NCBI RefSeq assembly: GCF_963169125.1
Contig: NC_084794.1
Location: 224,065,409 to 224,129,408, forward strand
Source of the DNA: Humulus lupulus
Taxonomy: Eukaryota; Streptophyta; Magnoliopsida; Rosales; Cannabaceae
Direction: 5' to 3'
Length of the DNA: 64,000 nucleotides
Shown here: piece by piece, positions 23,197 through 34,200 of the stretch
Position numbering within the stretch: the stretch's first letter is position 1
How the letters are laid out: the number at the start of each line of letters is the position of its first letter
Made by a program: the position numbers and the translations under genes
The notes under the pieces: model-generated
What the model was told of the DNA's origin: nothing
The model's input: only the letters and a program-made list of their open reading frames with translations
Database searches by the model: none

Positions 23197-25932
23197 ATAA
23201 GGTTTGATTAGTATTGCTGGTCCTAAATATATTTCTTATTTTAACCTAAGGTTTAGATGGAGCCAATAGGAATATGACACTTGTCATAAGCATGATTATT
23301 AAGGAATTATTATTTTAATGATAAAATAAGGGAATATAAGACTTAGTCTTCACCAGAAACTGTTAGGGTCGTAGTTTGACTCAGGCAAAGTAGTTATCCA
23401 ACCTTAATTATGCTGAAAAAGTGCAATTAAGTGTTTAAAATATTCATGTATGTTGATATATCGCAGCAGTGGAGCCGATATATCGCCTGACGAAGAATAC
23501 GGAAAATAGGTTGACGTTGCACGATCGTACGAACGGAGGCTCGGGATTAGGGCAAAGCTGATATATCGCCCTAGTTATTTATTTATTTATTTTTTAATTT
23601 TTAAAAACCAACTTTGACTCCTTAGACCTACCTCTGTTAGTTTTGATCGAGTCTTCAGCCTCTGATTGACGAATATTCAATTATCTTCAATTAAAAACAT
23701 TATTTTTATTCAAATCAAAATAGGGTTAGTTTCACTCCTTACCTCTATAAATAGGACCTAGTACCTAGCCCTTTCACTTACTCTTCAGCTGTGATCAGAC
23801 TCCAAGGTGCTAGTGAGACCATAAAAGTGATAAACACTTTGGGTTGGGAAAAAAAGCTTTGCTATTCTTAAGCTTTGCTATTCGTAAACTTTATCAAACA
23901 CTTGGGGAAATGAGGATTAAAGTATTTCGGTATTGGAGTTAGGCCAATCCATAAAGTCAACAAAGGTACCCTAATTCTTAAGTTCAATTTTGTTTGATTT
24001 CTTAGTTTCTTTAGTTTTCATTCAGGTTCTAAACTTTTGTTATGGTTTTGTGGTTAGGTTTTTAAGTTAATTGAACTTAAGGTGTCTTTTCGGTAAGTTT
24101 CCTCTTGGTGGTTTAGTTCTATTCCTTTCATCTCTTTCCTTTAGAAATACTCACTATTTTTATTGCTGGTTTTAGGAGTGTTCCAAGTCCCGCATTTGTT
24201 CTCAATTATCCCGGTGTTGGTCAGGAAAATTAGATAGTTTAGTATTATGATCTAGTTTATGTAATGTATGATATAGTTTATGTTTGTTTGATCTAACATT
24301 TCAGGTACAATAAAGGGGTAAGTGTGTCTGGACCTAAGGTGTCCAATGATGTATGACTGACTTTTGTCCAGGGCTTAATTGCCACCCCTGTATAAGCACT
24401 TATCTTTTTATTATATCTGACTTGGTATTTTTAGTTTTGATTATGATATATGACCTATAGTTATGATTTATGACCTATGATCTATGACTTATGACCTATG
24501 ACTTATGACTTAGAGTATGATTTATGATTTATGGCTTAGATTATGATTTACAATTATGACTTAAGTTATGATATGATATAGAGGTTTGTGTTTGAATGAC
24601 TCTTGTGAATTTATGTTATGTTTGATTATATGTGTTAACCCCATTTCCTGCCTTGGGCCCGGAACCGCGATCTAGGCCCACTAGCCGGGCAATTGAGGTT
24701 GGGCCCAGCACAGGCGCATTTGGCAGGGAGTATGATTGACTTCGACAACCTAAGTGTGGGCCTAGGCCCGGAAGGTGTCCAGGAAGAATGATCCGGGACC
24801 TTCATCCAGGAGAGGTATAACTGTTTGGGGTTACAGTCGGGATGTAAGCAAACGGTCCCGAAGCCTGGTAAACGATCCGGGCTCCTGGTGGATGTCCAGG
24901 CTTACGGTAAACAAAGAGGGGTAGAGGTAAATGAACTTGGGTCGAGCCCTAAGGGTTGGCAGGATAAAGCATCCGTGACCCTGACTCTGCCCCATGAAGC
25001 ATGGGAGTTGTCCCCACGTTTCACCTACGGAAAAGGCCACCTTGGGATTGTATGCCGCTGGTTCAGACCTGTGCCACCACTACTCTGACTGATCTTGTCC
25101 CATGAATCTGCCTCGTAACTCGAAATGCCCAGACCAAATGCCCCAATTTGTCGGGTGATAGATAGGCTTTGGACTGCCCCAGTGGGCTCTGGTTAATGTT
25201 TGTCTTTTATGTTTTTATCCTTTGTATTGGGCTTCTGATAGAGAAGCCAGTAATATTTATACCTTTATTGGGCCCGGATCAGCCCGGCCCAAGCCCAGTG
25301 CTCCTGTGAACCTATAAATACATGTGACAGAGCACTGGGGAAGGGATCTCTCTTTGGCGTGTATACAATTACTCTGCTAAAACGAAGAGAAAACCCCATT
25401 TTTATAGACTTTCTAAGCTCTAATAAAAAATGTCTTGTGGACTAAGGTTCATTAACGCCCCAACCACGTAAAAATCTTGTTTACATCTTCTAAACCCTTT
25501 ATCATTAATCTCCCTTAAGTTTTATTAATATAGTTTCTGAAAACCTCGATAAACAATATGACTAACCCTTTGTTTGTATTTTCCTTACTTGGCTTAGAAG
25601 CTCACTCCTTATGATGTTGTTATTTCAGAAAATTAAGGATAGAAAGGCCGGTGGTGAGTGGGACCTAAGAGCTTCGTGATGTATTCATTGGGGACTATAT
25701 AGTCGAGCAAGATCAAGCGGGCCAAATTATTTATTTATTTATTTTTTAAAGTTTACTTTAAGGTTTTATTTAAATGTTGCTCATTTTTATGTTAAAGACA
25801 AGTAATTTATTTTTTTATAAAACCATGGATCCATGTATTTATTTTTAAGCTTTTATTAAATAAAAGAGCAATATTTGTGATTATAACCCAACGCTGTGTT
25901 CTCGATAATCTATGAGAAATTAGGGTGTTACA
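23197..25932 (+). repeat. 3' LTR of the 21.5 kb element, 5'-truncated and interrupted
   Basis: Aligns with 6973-8843 of the 5' LTR at high identity with scattered substitutions. It lacks the first 157 bp of LTR and carries the solo LTR 24633-25555. A segment of about 40 bp present in the 5' LTR near 8155-8195 (GTCCGGTAGGCTCGGTTGCC) is missing here. It ends GGGTGTTACA at 25932, followed by the duplication AACTA. Confidence 0.85.
24633..25555 (+). mobile_element. Solo LTR (923 bp), TSD ATATG
   Basis: Starts TGTTAACCCC and ends CTCGATAAACA, with ATATG at 24628-24632 and 25556-25560; the flanks rejoin to the exact sequence seen in the 5' LTR near 8478. CCTATAAATA (near 25311) is a TATA box on the plus strand. 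It is GC-richer than its host. Family unknown; no internal region remains to classify it. Confidence 0.9.
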
Positions 25933-25937
25933 AACTA

Positions 25938-26397
25938 TCCCCAAGTTCACAACATCATCATCATCTACTAACTCCTTACTAATGAAAGCATTTCGCAATT
26001 CTCCCTTTGACACTTTACCAACAAAACGACCAAATATTTTTTCTTAAAATGAAATTTCTATTTTTGACAAAGACTTAAATAAAAAAGACCATCACATTTA
26101 AGACCTGTAACAAGGGCAAGCTCCGTAATAGAAAATCTACAAACCCTACGACCCAACTTAAACCACATCTCCTCATCCTCCCTCTCATGAGACACATCTC
26201 TCAACAAGACCAGTTGGGCAAGTTGGGTTTGGAAAATGAATATCAGAAACTTCTAAGAAGTGCCCAAATGGCGTATTTTTAAACAATGCTTTTTGACTTT
26301 TGGTGAACTTAGCTTTCAAGTCTTTAATGACATTCTTCTCATTGAAATGTTGAACCTTACTTCCAAACCTCTTAGAGGGATTGATCTTTAAATGAGA
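25938..26397 (-). pseudogene. DUF1985 domain exon, N-terminal half
   Basis: After a TTTTGCAG acceptor the minus strand reads SHLKINPSKRFGSKV and KNTPFGHFLEVSD, then in a shifted frame LVLLRDVSHEREDEEMWFKL and RFSITELALVTGLKCD, the diagnostic DUF1985 core. Two lesions are visible: a 1-nt frameshift at about 26236 and an in-frame TAA at 26044-26046. The last codons (DDDDVVNLGI) continue, across the 21.5 kb element, into VHILVNYLYG at 4432. The insertion therefore split an exon. Confidence 0.75.
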
Positions 26398-26589
26398 CTG
26401 CAAAAGAAACAAACAAACCAATTACACAACATGTAACCAGCTTCATAAAATATAAACATGGAAAATAGATCTTTATTTACGTTTATAAAACCGGTTATAT
26501 GTCTTTAACTTCTGCATATTTGAAATATCAAAAAAAAAAAAAAAAAGACTACATTCACTAAGGTAACCAGTTACACACTCAAAATAAAA

Positions 26590-26957
26590 CATTAAGCAAA
26601 ATAAACTACTTATCTACAAGTAACCAGTTACACATGTAACCAGGTACAGAGAAACAAAAAACTTTAAGAACAAAAAACACAACCATAAAAATTAAACAAA
26701 CACAATAAAAAATGAACATTATGCAAAATAAACTACATATATACAAGAAACCAATTACACATGTAACTAGGTACATAGAAACAAAACACTTTAAGAAAAA
26801 AAACACAACATAAAAAAAACAAACACAATCAAAACTCAACATTATGCAAAATAAACTACTTATCTGCAAGAAACCAGTTACACATGTAACCAAGTATAGA
26901 GAAACAAAACACTTTAAGAATAAAAAAATACAACCATAAAAATAAAACAAACACAAT
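26590..26957. repeat. Three-unit intronic minisatellite (127, 123, 118 bp)
   Basis: Units begin at 26590, 26717 and 26840, each starting CATTAWGCAAAATAAACTAC and containing AACCARTTACACATGTAAC. It occupies most of the first intron of the DUF1985-Ulp1 gene (26398-27039). The minus-strand open frame across it is a by-product of the repeats. Confidence 0.85.
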
Positions 26958-27039
26958 CCCCTGAATGTGAAACCAATTACAGTAACATCAACATATTAAC
27001 ATTTTTTTTATTATTACACTTAAGAAAATAAACACATAC

Positions 27040-27297
27040 CACAACATGCTCAGTCTCAAGAGAATCATCTACAATATCCTTACTACGAGATGCATAGGAT
27101 TCCCTCGTCTGTTTAACAGTGGAAGGGGATTTACTCTTCTTCCTTGCAACAGACTTCAAACGAGTAATGTTACTCCTTCGAGGAAGAACCTTGCCAATAT
27201 CATCCCCTACACAGCCAACCTTCGAATCATCCTCTACTACTTTAGAAAATTTCTTCTCAGAACAAATAACACCACAAACTTCACCAGAGTGATCCAT
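27040..27297 (-). pseudogene. First coding exon of the DUF1985-Ulp1 gene
   Basis: ATG at 27297, 86 codons, ending TEHVV at a GTATGT donor (after 27040), phase 0. It encodes MDHSGEVCGVICSEKKFSK and a basic stretch (RLKSVARKKSKSPS) that could act as a nuclear signal. The exon itself is open. No domain recognised. Start chosen because it is the first ATG and the upstream DNA is AT-rich with no open frame. Confidence 0.55.
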
Positions 27298-27832
27298 CAG
27301 AAATCTTTGAAATTAAAATACACAATGCACTGCATAAAATAAAAACAAACAACACAAATGAAAATTAATAACAGATATATATATATATATATAAATATAT
27401 GGAGCACAAATTACAAATAACTACCCATAAACTTTCCCAAACACAATTGATCAAAAACTGTCAAAACCCCCACTGAAAATCTAACCATCAAATCGTGCAC
27501 CAAAAACAAAAACCACCATTAACACTGATTAAAAAAAAATCACCCACGACCGGAAATAGATAATCCAAAGAAAAATTAACAAAAATATACATTAAAAAAA
27601 TTAAAACATAAACCCTTGTAACCAGGTACTCACTGAGTCGAAACAACACAATAGCCACAAATCCACAAACAGAAAACTTATAAAACCCTAAAAACAGAAT
27701 GAACGAGAAGAACAAAAAACATAATATCAAATGCTGAAGGAGAGGAGAAAGACGGAATGAGGGTTATACAAAAACGTGATAATGAAGGAACCTACAAAAA
27801 ATAGAAGATGTAGGTACTCGAGTACTTGCATG
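27298..27832. other. Upstream region of the DUF1985-Ulp1 gene, no gene
   Basis: AT-rich, with a (TA)n run near 27371-27394. CTAAAAACAGAATGAACGAG and nearby sequence could be leader. No confident TATA box can be separated from the TA-rich background. Confidence 0.3.
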
Positions 27833-28131
27833 CAGAAGAAATAACACTGAAGACTGATTTATGTCAAAAAATTGTTTTCCTAAAAAACTGAACAAAAATA
27901 ATAATAATAATAATACACAAAATTACTGAAATGTCCTCAGAAGAAAAAACACTGAAGACTGATTTTTGTTAAAAAATTATTTTCCTTAAAAACTGAACAA
28001 AAATAATAATAATAATACACAAAATTACTGAAATGTCCTCAGAAGAAAAAACACTTAAGACTAATTTTTGTTAAAAAATTATTTTCCAAAAAAACTGAAA
28101 AAAATAATACATAAAATTACTGAAATGTCCT
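27833..28131. repeat. Three tandem repeats of about 105, 102 and 92 bp
   Basis: Units start at 27833, 27938 and 28040 with CAGAAGAAAWAACACT and end GAAATGTCCT. They contain AATAATAAT microsatellite tracts of decreasing length, which account for the size differences. They lie upstream of the DUF1985-Ulp1 gene and might be the subterminal array of the MULE that carried it; no inverted partner is in the window. Confidence 0.85.
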
Positions 28132-28500
28132 CACAAAAATTCAAATGTAGTATAAATAATCTTATACAATAATTTATTGTATAAATATGAGAACCAAATA
28201 ATTTATTTGATAAATATGGGAAAACAAACCCCATAAAAAAGTTAAACAACAAAAAATACCATAAAAAATGCACACGCACAAAAAAGCCATATATATCGAA
28301 ATTTATTTAATTTGATCATATTTCATGTAAGTTCCACTTGTATCAGTCTCTTTATATTTCTATAATTGATACATATTGCTTTAATTTATACTAATGAATA
28401 AGTAATTCTATGTCTATGTATATAAACACCTATCCACATGATTTTCTTAAAGAAAAACAAGCCTATTATAATATTCACAATCTCCTAATAAAAAATAGTG
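28132..28500. other. AT-rich interval between tandem array and MULE, no gene
   Basis: I see no coding exon or repeat. The last bases before the MULE inverted repeat are CTCCTAATAAAAAATAGTG. Confidence 0.4.
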
Positions 28501-28674
28501 TTTTTACCGGTGAAAATACCCAATGTTTATACGTTGTTCCACTTTTACACCCAATTTTTATTTTTCGCGGTGAATATACCCAAATCCACATGAACTGTGT
28601 CTCCGTCACTACTTAACCCCTAACAGCGTTAAAAACGCTTACGTGGCCAATTGCGTGTACAAACCCAGACACAT
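28501..28674 (+). repeat. MULE left terminal inverted repeat (174 bp)
   Basis: Begins TTTTTACCGGTGAAAATACC and includes TTTTTCGCGGTGAATATACC, then TAACAGCGTTAAAAACGCTT, a near-perfect internal palindrome (AGCGTTAAAAACGCT). Matches the complement of 37073-37246. Confidence 0.93.
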
Positions 28675-28759
28675 CATTTAGCCCAGATAAGTTTTTAATT
28701 ATTGATTGCCAAAAAAAAGCTTTAAATCCTTAAATACCATATGCACGAGAGATCTCCAT

Positions 28760-28817
28760 TGTAGAAGAAGAAGAAGAAGAAGAAGAAGAAGAAGAAGAAG
28801 AAGAAGAAGAAGAAGAG
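28760..28817. repeat. (GAA)n microsatellite
   Basis: About 17 GAA triplets just inside the left TIR, immediately upstream of the GRF zinc-finger ATG. The poly-Arg and poly-Leu open frames crossing it are products of the repeat and not proteins. Confidence 0.95.
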
Positions 28818-28823
28818 AAGAGA

Positions 28824-29457
28824 TGAAAGGGGAAGACCCAAGTGTGTCTTGGGGCGAATCAATAAACCGAGGTGGAGCCAAAATGAGGTCGTTGAGATCT
28901 AGGGCACAAGGTCTATTTCAAGCTTTTCGTAAGCATTGTGATTGTGGGGGTAGAAACAGTGGATAGGACATCATGGACCGATGATAATCCAGGGAGACAG
29001 TTCAAATCTTGCTATAGGATGAAAGTGAGCCAGTTTATATTTTTTGTCTTCTTTTTCCTTTATATATTATTAGCTTGGAAATAAATTAATTCAAGAAAAC
29101 TATTTGTGAATAGTGGAATGGGGGTTGTAACTATTTCCAATGGATTAATCCCTCTATGTGTGAAAGGTCAAAGATGGTGATACCTGGTTTGCTAAGAAGA
29201 GTACGTGAGTTTGATGGTGATCTGGGCAAATATTATGAATATGAAGAAAGATATGAGTCTTGCTTTGAACCTAGTGTGGAGCCTTTTCAATGTCAAAATT
29301 GTGGCTATATGAATGGAAGTTTGGATGGAAGAGTTCATGCAAGTTCCTGGTTGGTAAAGGGAAATGTGAGGAAGATGATGTTTTTTTTTTGTAATTGTGT
29401 ATTGGCTGAAAAAAAAAATGATGTAATGTTCGACTTCCCTGTTTATTGTATTTAGTG
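28824..29457 (+). pseudogene. GRF-type zinc-finger protein, MULE accessory gene
   Basis: From the ATG at 28824 the frame reads MKGEDPSVSWGES and reaches HCDCGG. One base out of frame the domain continues VDRTSWTDDNPGRQFKSCYR, the GRF zinc-finger signature (CxCG...SWT..NPGR.F..C). A GTGAGC donor near 29022 and an AATAG acceptor near 29114 join it to CNYFQWINPSMCERSK and VIPGLLRR, the C-terminal part of the same domain. The frame is broken in a GGGGG run at 28946-28950. GRF fingers bind single-stranded nucleic acid in other proteins; the role in a MULE is unknown. It converges on the transposase gene. Confidence 0.7.
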
Positions 29458-29845
29458 TTGCTTTCAAGCATAATAAAAATGATGTATTTTATTTAGTGTT
29501 CGACTATTCCCTGAAAAAAATCATGGCTTCATTGAAATAGTGTAAGAGAAATATATTTATTTAGTGTTGCTTTCAAGCATAATAGAATGATGCACCAAAT
29601 CATGACATTTTGTCATTGATTAATATTTTCAACTTTACAGAGCAAAAGTATGACATATTGTTAAGTAGCATAATGTCTACATGTCAAAAGTATTCCTAAT
29701 GGCCAAGATGTCCCAAAATATTTATAAAGTCAGACTCAATATCTACATGTCAAAAGTATGGTAATGCCTATATTGTATGGCGACTGCACCAAAAAGAAAA
29801 ACAAGTTTTCTACATCAAAAGGGTTTAAGATTAAAGAGCCGCTTC
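29458..29845. other. Intergenic DNA between the two MULE genes
   Basis: Holds two copies of a block (TTAGTGTTGCTTTCAAGCAT, near 29453 and 29561) and a further repeated phrase CTACATGTCAAAAGTAT (29671, 29742). Several AATAAA-like signals are consistent with convergent 3' ends. Confidence 0.5.
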
Positions 29846-29970
29846 TTAGTTGGTCTGACATGTGGAACCACCATTCCTTTGCTTCTGTCTCTTAGCTCGC
29901 TCCTTCCTTTTAATAGTTTCAGTAGTAGGATTCTGAGCTGGTGGTCTTCCTCTTTTTTTTTGCCTTGCAG
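29846..29970 (-). pseudogene. MULE transposase, last exon (basic tail)
   Basis: Following a TTTAATTACAG acceptor the minus strand encodes PARQKKRGRPPAQNPTTET, then a Lys/Arg-rich stretch, and stops at 29846-29848. RGRPP is AT-hook-like. It is spliced to the zinc-knuckle exon, whose GTAAAC donor lies at about 30062. Confidence 0.6.
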
Positions 29971-30061
29971 GCTGTAATTAAACCAAAAACATAACTCATC
30001 ATACTTAAGCAAATCACATTCATTTTAAGTGCAAATGAATACAAATTCAGTACCAAGTTTA

Positions 30062-30336
30062 CCTCCATAGTTGCATTCTTGCATGTTACTCGTGAATGGC
30101 CTGTCTGCTTGCAATTGCTGCAGTGATTAACTTGGCCAACTCTCCTAGCCTTTGTTGCAGTAGTAGGTGGTGGTTAATCTGCCTCTTTGTTTCTAGACTT
30201 TTTAGGCCTTCCAGGTAAAATTGTCTCTGTTGGAGGGTGTATCGGATTCAGACTAGTGTCAGGCCACTTATCTGGGCTAGGCATTGGTTCGATTGGTGTC
30301 GCATAAGTGGCTTCATATGCTTGCCTCTTGTAGTAG
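30062..30336 (-). pseudogene. MULE transposase, C-terminal exon with CCHC zinc knuckle
   Basis: The minus strand continues the post-SWIM region: RQAYEATYATPIEPMPSPDK, then W, a proline-rich linker with an in-frame stop, and CSNCKQTGHSRVTC, a CX2CX4HX4C knuckle typical of MuDR-type transposases. It begins at the AGTAG target site of the solo LTR and so continues from 34065. Confidence 0.75.
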
Positions 30337-31057
30337 TGTAGTGCACCAAAATTTTTTTTTTTAGATTATTTAAATTTTGTGCTTTATTTGATTTAAATGT
30401 TAAGTGTGATGAATTGTTTTATTTAAGTGTTGTTATTTTATTTAATTGTTTATTTGTTTTATTTGATTGTTTGTTATTTTATTTAATTGTTAGAAATGTT
30501 TTGGTTAATTAATTTAATAAGTGATTAATTGTGTAACATGTTATCTTACTATTTGTGTTACATTTTATTTAAGTGTGACAAATGAGGTATTTATGTGAGC
30601 TATGGTGGAATGCACTAAGGTGCATGATAGATAGTAATGCACCCTAGTAATTTAGTGTGTGCTAGTGCATGGTAGCATGGTGCACATGTGTAGATTTTCT
30701 ACACATTTTAGGTTTCCTTATTTTAGATTTAATTGAGTAATTTATTTATAAAAAAAAAAAGAAGAAAAGAAAAGGGAAATGAGGAGTGGGCGTGTGACCT
30801 AGTGGGAATGGAATATTTCCTTAAAATGGTGAAAAAAAAATCAAGACTTGAAGACCATGATCATTTGGGGATAGGCATGATCATATCTTATCCCTTTGTA
30901 TCTTTTTGAAATAAAGAAAAATCAAGGAAAATAAAAGAGAAATGGAAACTTACCTTAATATTGTTTGGGGAGACTTTATGAGAGGATTTGTGATAAAGGG
31001 GCTAAGAAAGGAGAGAAGAGCCATTGCTCTTGTGTGTGTGTGTGGCTGCCGTGACCT

Positions 31058-31088
<31 letters not shown>

Positions 31089-33241
31089 GAAAGAAAGAAA
31101 GGAAGAAGGAAGAAGAAAGTGAAGAGGAACCCCCCTAGAGTATGTCTTCTTGTTTTCTCTTTTACATAATCTTTTTATTTGATAATATGATTTTGATTGT
31201 GTTATTTTTTCTTGTGTGTGTTTGGGTCTTTCCTTCTCTTCATGGTGGCTTTCCCATAAAAACCCTAGGCTTGAACAAGGGTGTGGAGTTTGTGGTATTG
31301 ATCTTTTGTGTTCTTGATTCTACAATCAAGAGAGGTAATGGTCTTTTCCTTAGCCTTATAATGTTTTTGGTGGGTTGTATATGAGGTTTTGCTAATGGTG
31401 CTAATGGTTGATTTTGGGTAGGATTGATGTATAGGATTTGGATTTTTGTGAGGGCATGATTTGTGTTTAAGGGTTGTGATGTTGATTTTGCTATGCATAA
31501 AAAAATTGTTATAATCTATGAACACTTGTAAGGTGATTTCGGCCTAGGTACACCCAAGGGTGTTCTTGATATGTTGTGTGATTTACAAAATATTTGATCC
31601 ATGTTTTAGGACCTTTGATATATGGGTAAGAGAACAAGTGGTAATCTTGATATTTTGATCATGAAATTTTGTTAGATGCATGTTATATTTTGAATGATTA
31701 AATTATGAGATGCATGAAAATAATGATAGAAATATGCTAGGTTAAAATAAGGCATATGTGAATATGGTATAAATTTACTATATGCTATTTTTATTGAAAA
31801 AGTTTTGTTGGCTTTCATGGAATTGCAACAAATGGTTTAAAAGGATTCAAGTGATTATGTTAGTGATATTAGAATCATGCATATTATAAGAGCATAATGA
31901 GATCTTAGGCATGAATGATTATGTAATTTTTTTAGACAAAAGTTGAGTTTTACAAAGAATTAAGCTTGCTGTTTTTTTCAAAATAATTGGGTAAAAGTTG
32001 ATAAAAAGATGAGATTGCATGCATAAACAATGTTCTTAATGAATGTGTAAATTTTTATGAAATTAAAAGAGGATTTTAAGTTTCATGTTATGATATTTTA
32101 CCCAATTAATTTCCTACAGAATTTTTATTGAATTTTGAGAAAATATGAGTTTATAAAATTTAATATCGTGATTTTAATGATAAAAATAGTTGCTGGAATT
32201 TTGTAATAAAATGTGAAGTAAGTTTCACTAAAAATGAATTTGATTAATTTTTGGAATAAATTATTTTTCCTAAGTTATGGTAATATTGAAAAATGATATT
32301 TTAATGGTATGAATGCATATTTTGATAAATAATGATTTTTCTTTATTTTGATTGAGAAAAATATTTAAACTCTATTTATTTGTGATTTTTGAATAAAATA
32401 AATAGTGGCTGAAAGTTTGTTTTAAAAAAAGGTTAACAATTGTTATTAAATTGTCACATATGGGTTTTTACTACTTAAAAACTAAGTCTTAAATAAATTT
32501 AATCAAAATGTATTTTTCCACACTTAAAATATATTTTTCACATCATTTTTGTAACACAATAATAAAATATATTTTTCTAAAGAAACATGTTAAAATAGGT
32601 ATTTTAAATAAATCCAAGCTTGTTGGTTAATTCTTGATAAATTAATATTTATTTAATGAAAATGTCACATATTTTATTTTGAGCTAAAATAAAATAAATT
32701 TTTGAGAAATTTAATCAACTTAGAAATTTTAAAGAAAAATAAAGCATGTAATATGGCTATTGATTTTCAAACAATAAAAGCAAGAAATGTAGAATTATCG
32801 TTTTTGAAAACGTCTTTATTACGCAACATTCCCACGTATGCATGTTACATGCAAATCAACTTTTACGTCCAAAATCATGATTATTATTCAACTATGTAAT
32901 TTTTATAAAGCAATCATGTTAGTAAAATGGGTAGAACGGGCATTATTCTTTTGGCGATAATTGCATGTTTTAGTGTAACTGTATTCATGAGTGCATGGCC
33001 CATGCACACATGAGTTGTATGGAAGGGCAAAATAGTAATTTTATGAACCTAAGAAACGTTATTTTGATTATGGTATAGGCTCGTTGAAAAGATTGTGAAA
33101 TTCTTAGCTTGGACCTGAGCTAAGGAAGTTAGATAGATTTTATGATTTTATGCTATGAATGGTAAGGTTGTTATATGAATGAACTGTTATGAAATTATGA
33201 ATGCCTTAATGTGATGATCTGTTGAATGTGATATGTGTATG

Positions 33242-33315
33242 GATGTTAGATACATCAAACAGAATACGATGTTAGATACATCAAACAGATTTCGATGTTA
33301 GATACATCGAACGAG
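33242..33315. repeat. Tandem repeat, 26 bp x 2.8
   Basis: Units GATGTTAGATACATCAAACA plus six variable bases start at 33242, 33268 and 33294. TGTTAGATACATCRAAC is partly self-complementary (GATGT...ACATC). Confidence 0.9.
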
Positions 33316-33450
33316 TTACTAAGGACATTGAGACGTGACTCCTAGGGCGGACGCACCGAGGTTATTCAAGGACCAGTGATCTCCTGTTTACCTCATAGGG
33401 TGACATGGACAACTAGCGTTCCATGCTCATCATGTATACTGTATGATTGT

Positions 33451-33595
33451 GATATGATGATATGTCACATTTATGTTATGATATGTTGATATGTCACATT
33501 TATGTTATGATATGTGGATATGTCACATTTATGTTATGATATGTTGATATGTCACATTTATGTTATGATATGATGAAATGTTACGATTATGTTAT
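33451..33595. repeat. Tandem repeat, 29 bp x 5
   Basis: Exact 29-bp periodicity, units starting at 33451, 33480, 33509, 33538 and 33567 with GATATGNTGATATGTCACAT; the middle three or four are almost identical and the last has diverged. Confidence 0.95.
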
Positions 33596-34064
33596 GATAT
33601 ACCATGATGTTCTAGATGAACGTTAGTGTTTGGTTGTTTGTTGTTTTTCTTACTTGCTTATTTGCTTGTACTTCCTTACTGGGCTCTTAGCTCACCCCCT
33701 TACTTTCCTTCCAGGTAGCAAATAGGATTTCTCTATGGCACGCGTGGTGACGTGAGGAGTTCTTCATCATGGGGTGTATGGCGTGGGGCAATCCTATGGA
33801 CGATAAAACGATCAACGTAGAACGCCATTTAAATTATGTTTTGTTTTAAGGGACTTTTTCCTAAATTATCAGTGGGACTCTGTTATTTAACTTAATTGGT
33901 TTTCTTTGAACTTTGCATAAAAACCTATGTTTTATTTTAAACTTATGGCGCCAACTTGCATGATTTTAAATAAGTCCCCCTGAGACTTTAATAATGGATT
34001 GTATTCTTTTATAAGCTATGTTATGTGAATATTTTGTAAGTATTAGTCTAGGGCGTTCTTTACA

Positions 34065-34200
34065 AGTAGTCATCTATGAATCCCACTGGATCTAGGTTTG
34101 AAAACCAGATAACAGCTAAAGCATGCCCACATGGTATGCCAGACAATTGGAATAGCCTACATGTGCATGTTTTCGTTTCCAAGTTCACAACAAATGACTA
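34065..34200 (-). pseudogene. MULE transposase, SWIM zinc finger
   Basis: The minus strand reads VNLETKTCTCRLFQLSGIPC then GHALAVIW, which is the SWIM finger (CxC...CxH), then NLDPVGFIDDYYK at the LTR insertion site. A stop (TAG near 34196) separates it from the upstream frame. Confidence 0.75.

Larger units (their letters stand above)
4433..25932 (+). mobile_element. LTR retrotransposon (chromovirus/Tekay-like LTRs), 21.5 kb, no gag-pol, TSD AACTA
   Basis: The element starts TGTAGCGTCCC and ends GGGTGTTACA, with AACTA at 4428-4432 and 25933-25937. Homologous LTR sequence is found at 4433-8843 and 23197-25932. A tRNA-Met type primer-binding site (TGGTATTAGAG) follows the 5' LTR. No gag, protease, RT or integrase is detectable. 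Net of nested insertions the interior is about 9.4 kb and mostly CACTA-like DNA with captured gene exons. LTR style (long, GGGCGTTACA end) fits Tekay-type Gypsy elements, but with no coding domain that is inference. It interrupts an exon of the DUF1985-Ulp1 gene. Confidence 0.85.
30337..34064 (+). mobile_element. Large solo LTR (3,728 bp), Tekay-like, TSD AGTAG
   Basis: Starts TGTAGTGCACC and ends GGGCGTTCTTTACA; AGTAG flanks it at 30332-30336 and 34065-34069. CCTTACTGGGCTCTTAGCTC near 33675 is shared with the outer LTR of the 21.5 kb element, giving plus orientation. It contains (GA)n at about 31057-31085, three 26-bp and five 29-bp tandem units near its 3' end, and long AT-rich stretches without open frames. 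It splits the transposase gene between the SWIM finger and the zinc knuckle. Confidence 0.9.

Noticed and set aside
24825..25088. Open frame in the solo LTR at 24633-25555
   Set aside because: Lies wholly in an LTR, has a mirror frame on the other strand and no domain.
26606..26956. Hydrophobic minus-strand open frame that looks like a membrane protein
   Set aside because: It is a three-fold translation of an intronic tandem repeat.
28706..28966. Poly-Arg and poly-Leu open frames across the (GAA)n tract
   Set aside because: They exist only because the microsatellite has no stops in those frames; the real gene starts at 28824.
33242..33595. Regular 26-bp and 29-bp repeats that could be mistaken for a CRISPR-like array
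   Set aside because: They are contiguous tandem units without unique spacers, inside a plant LTR.
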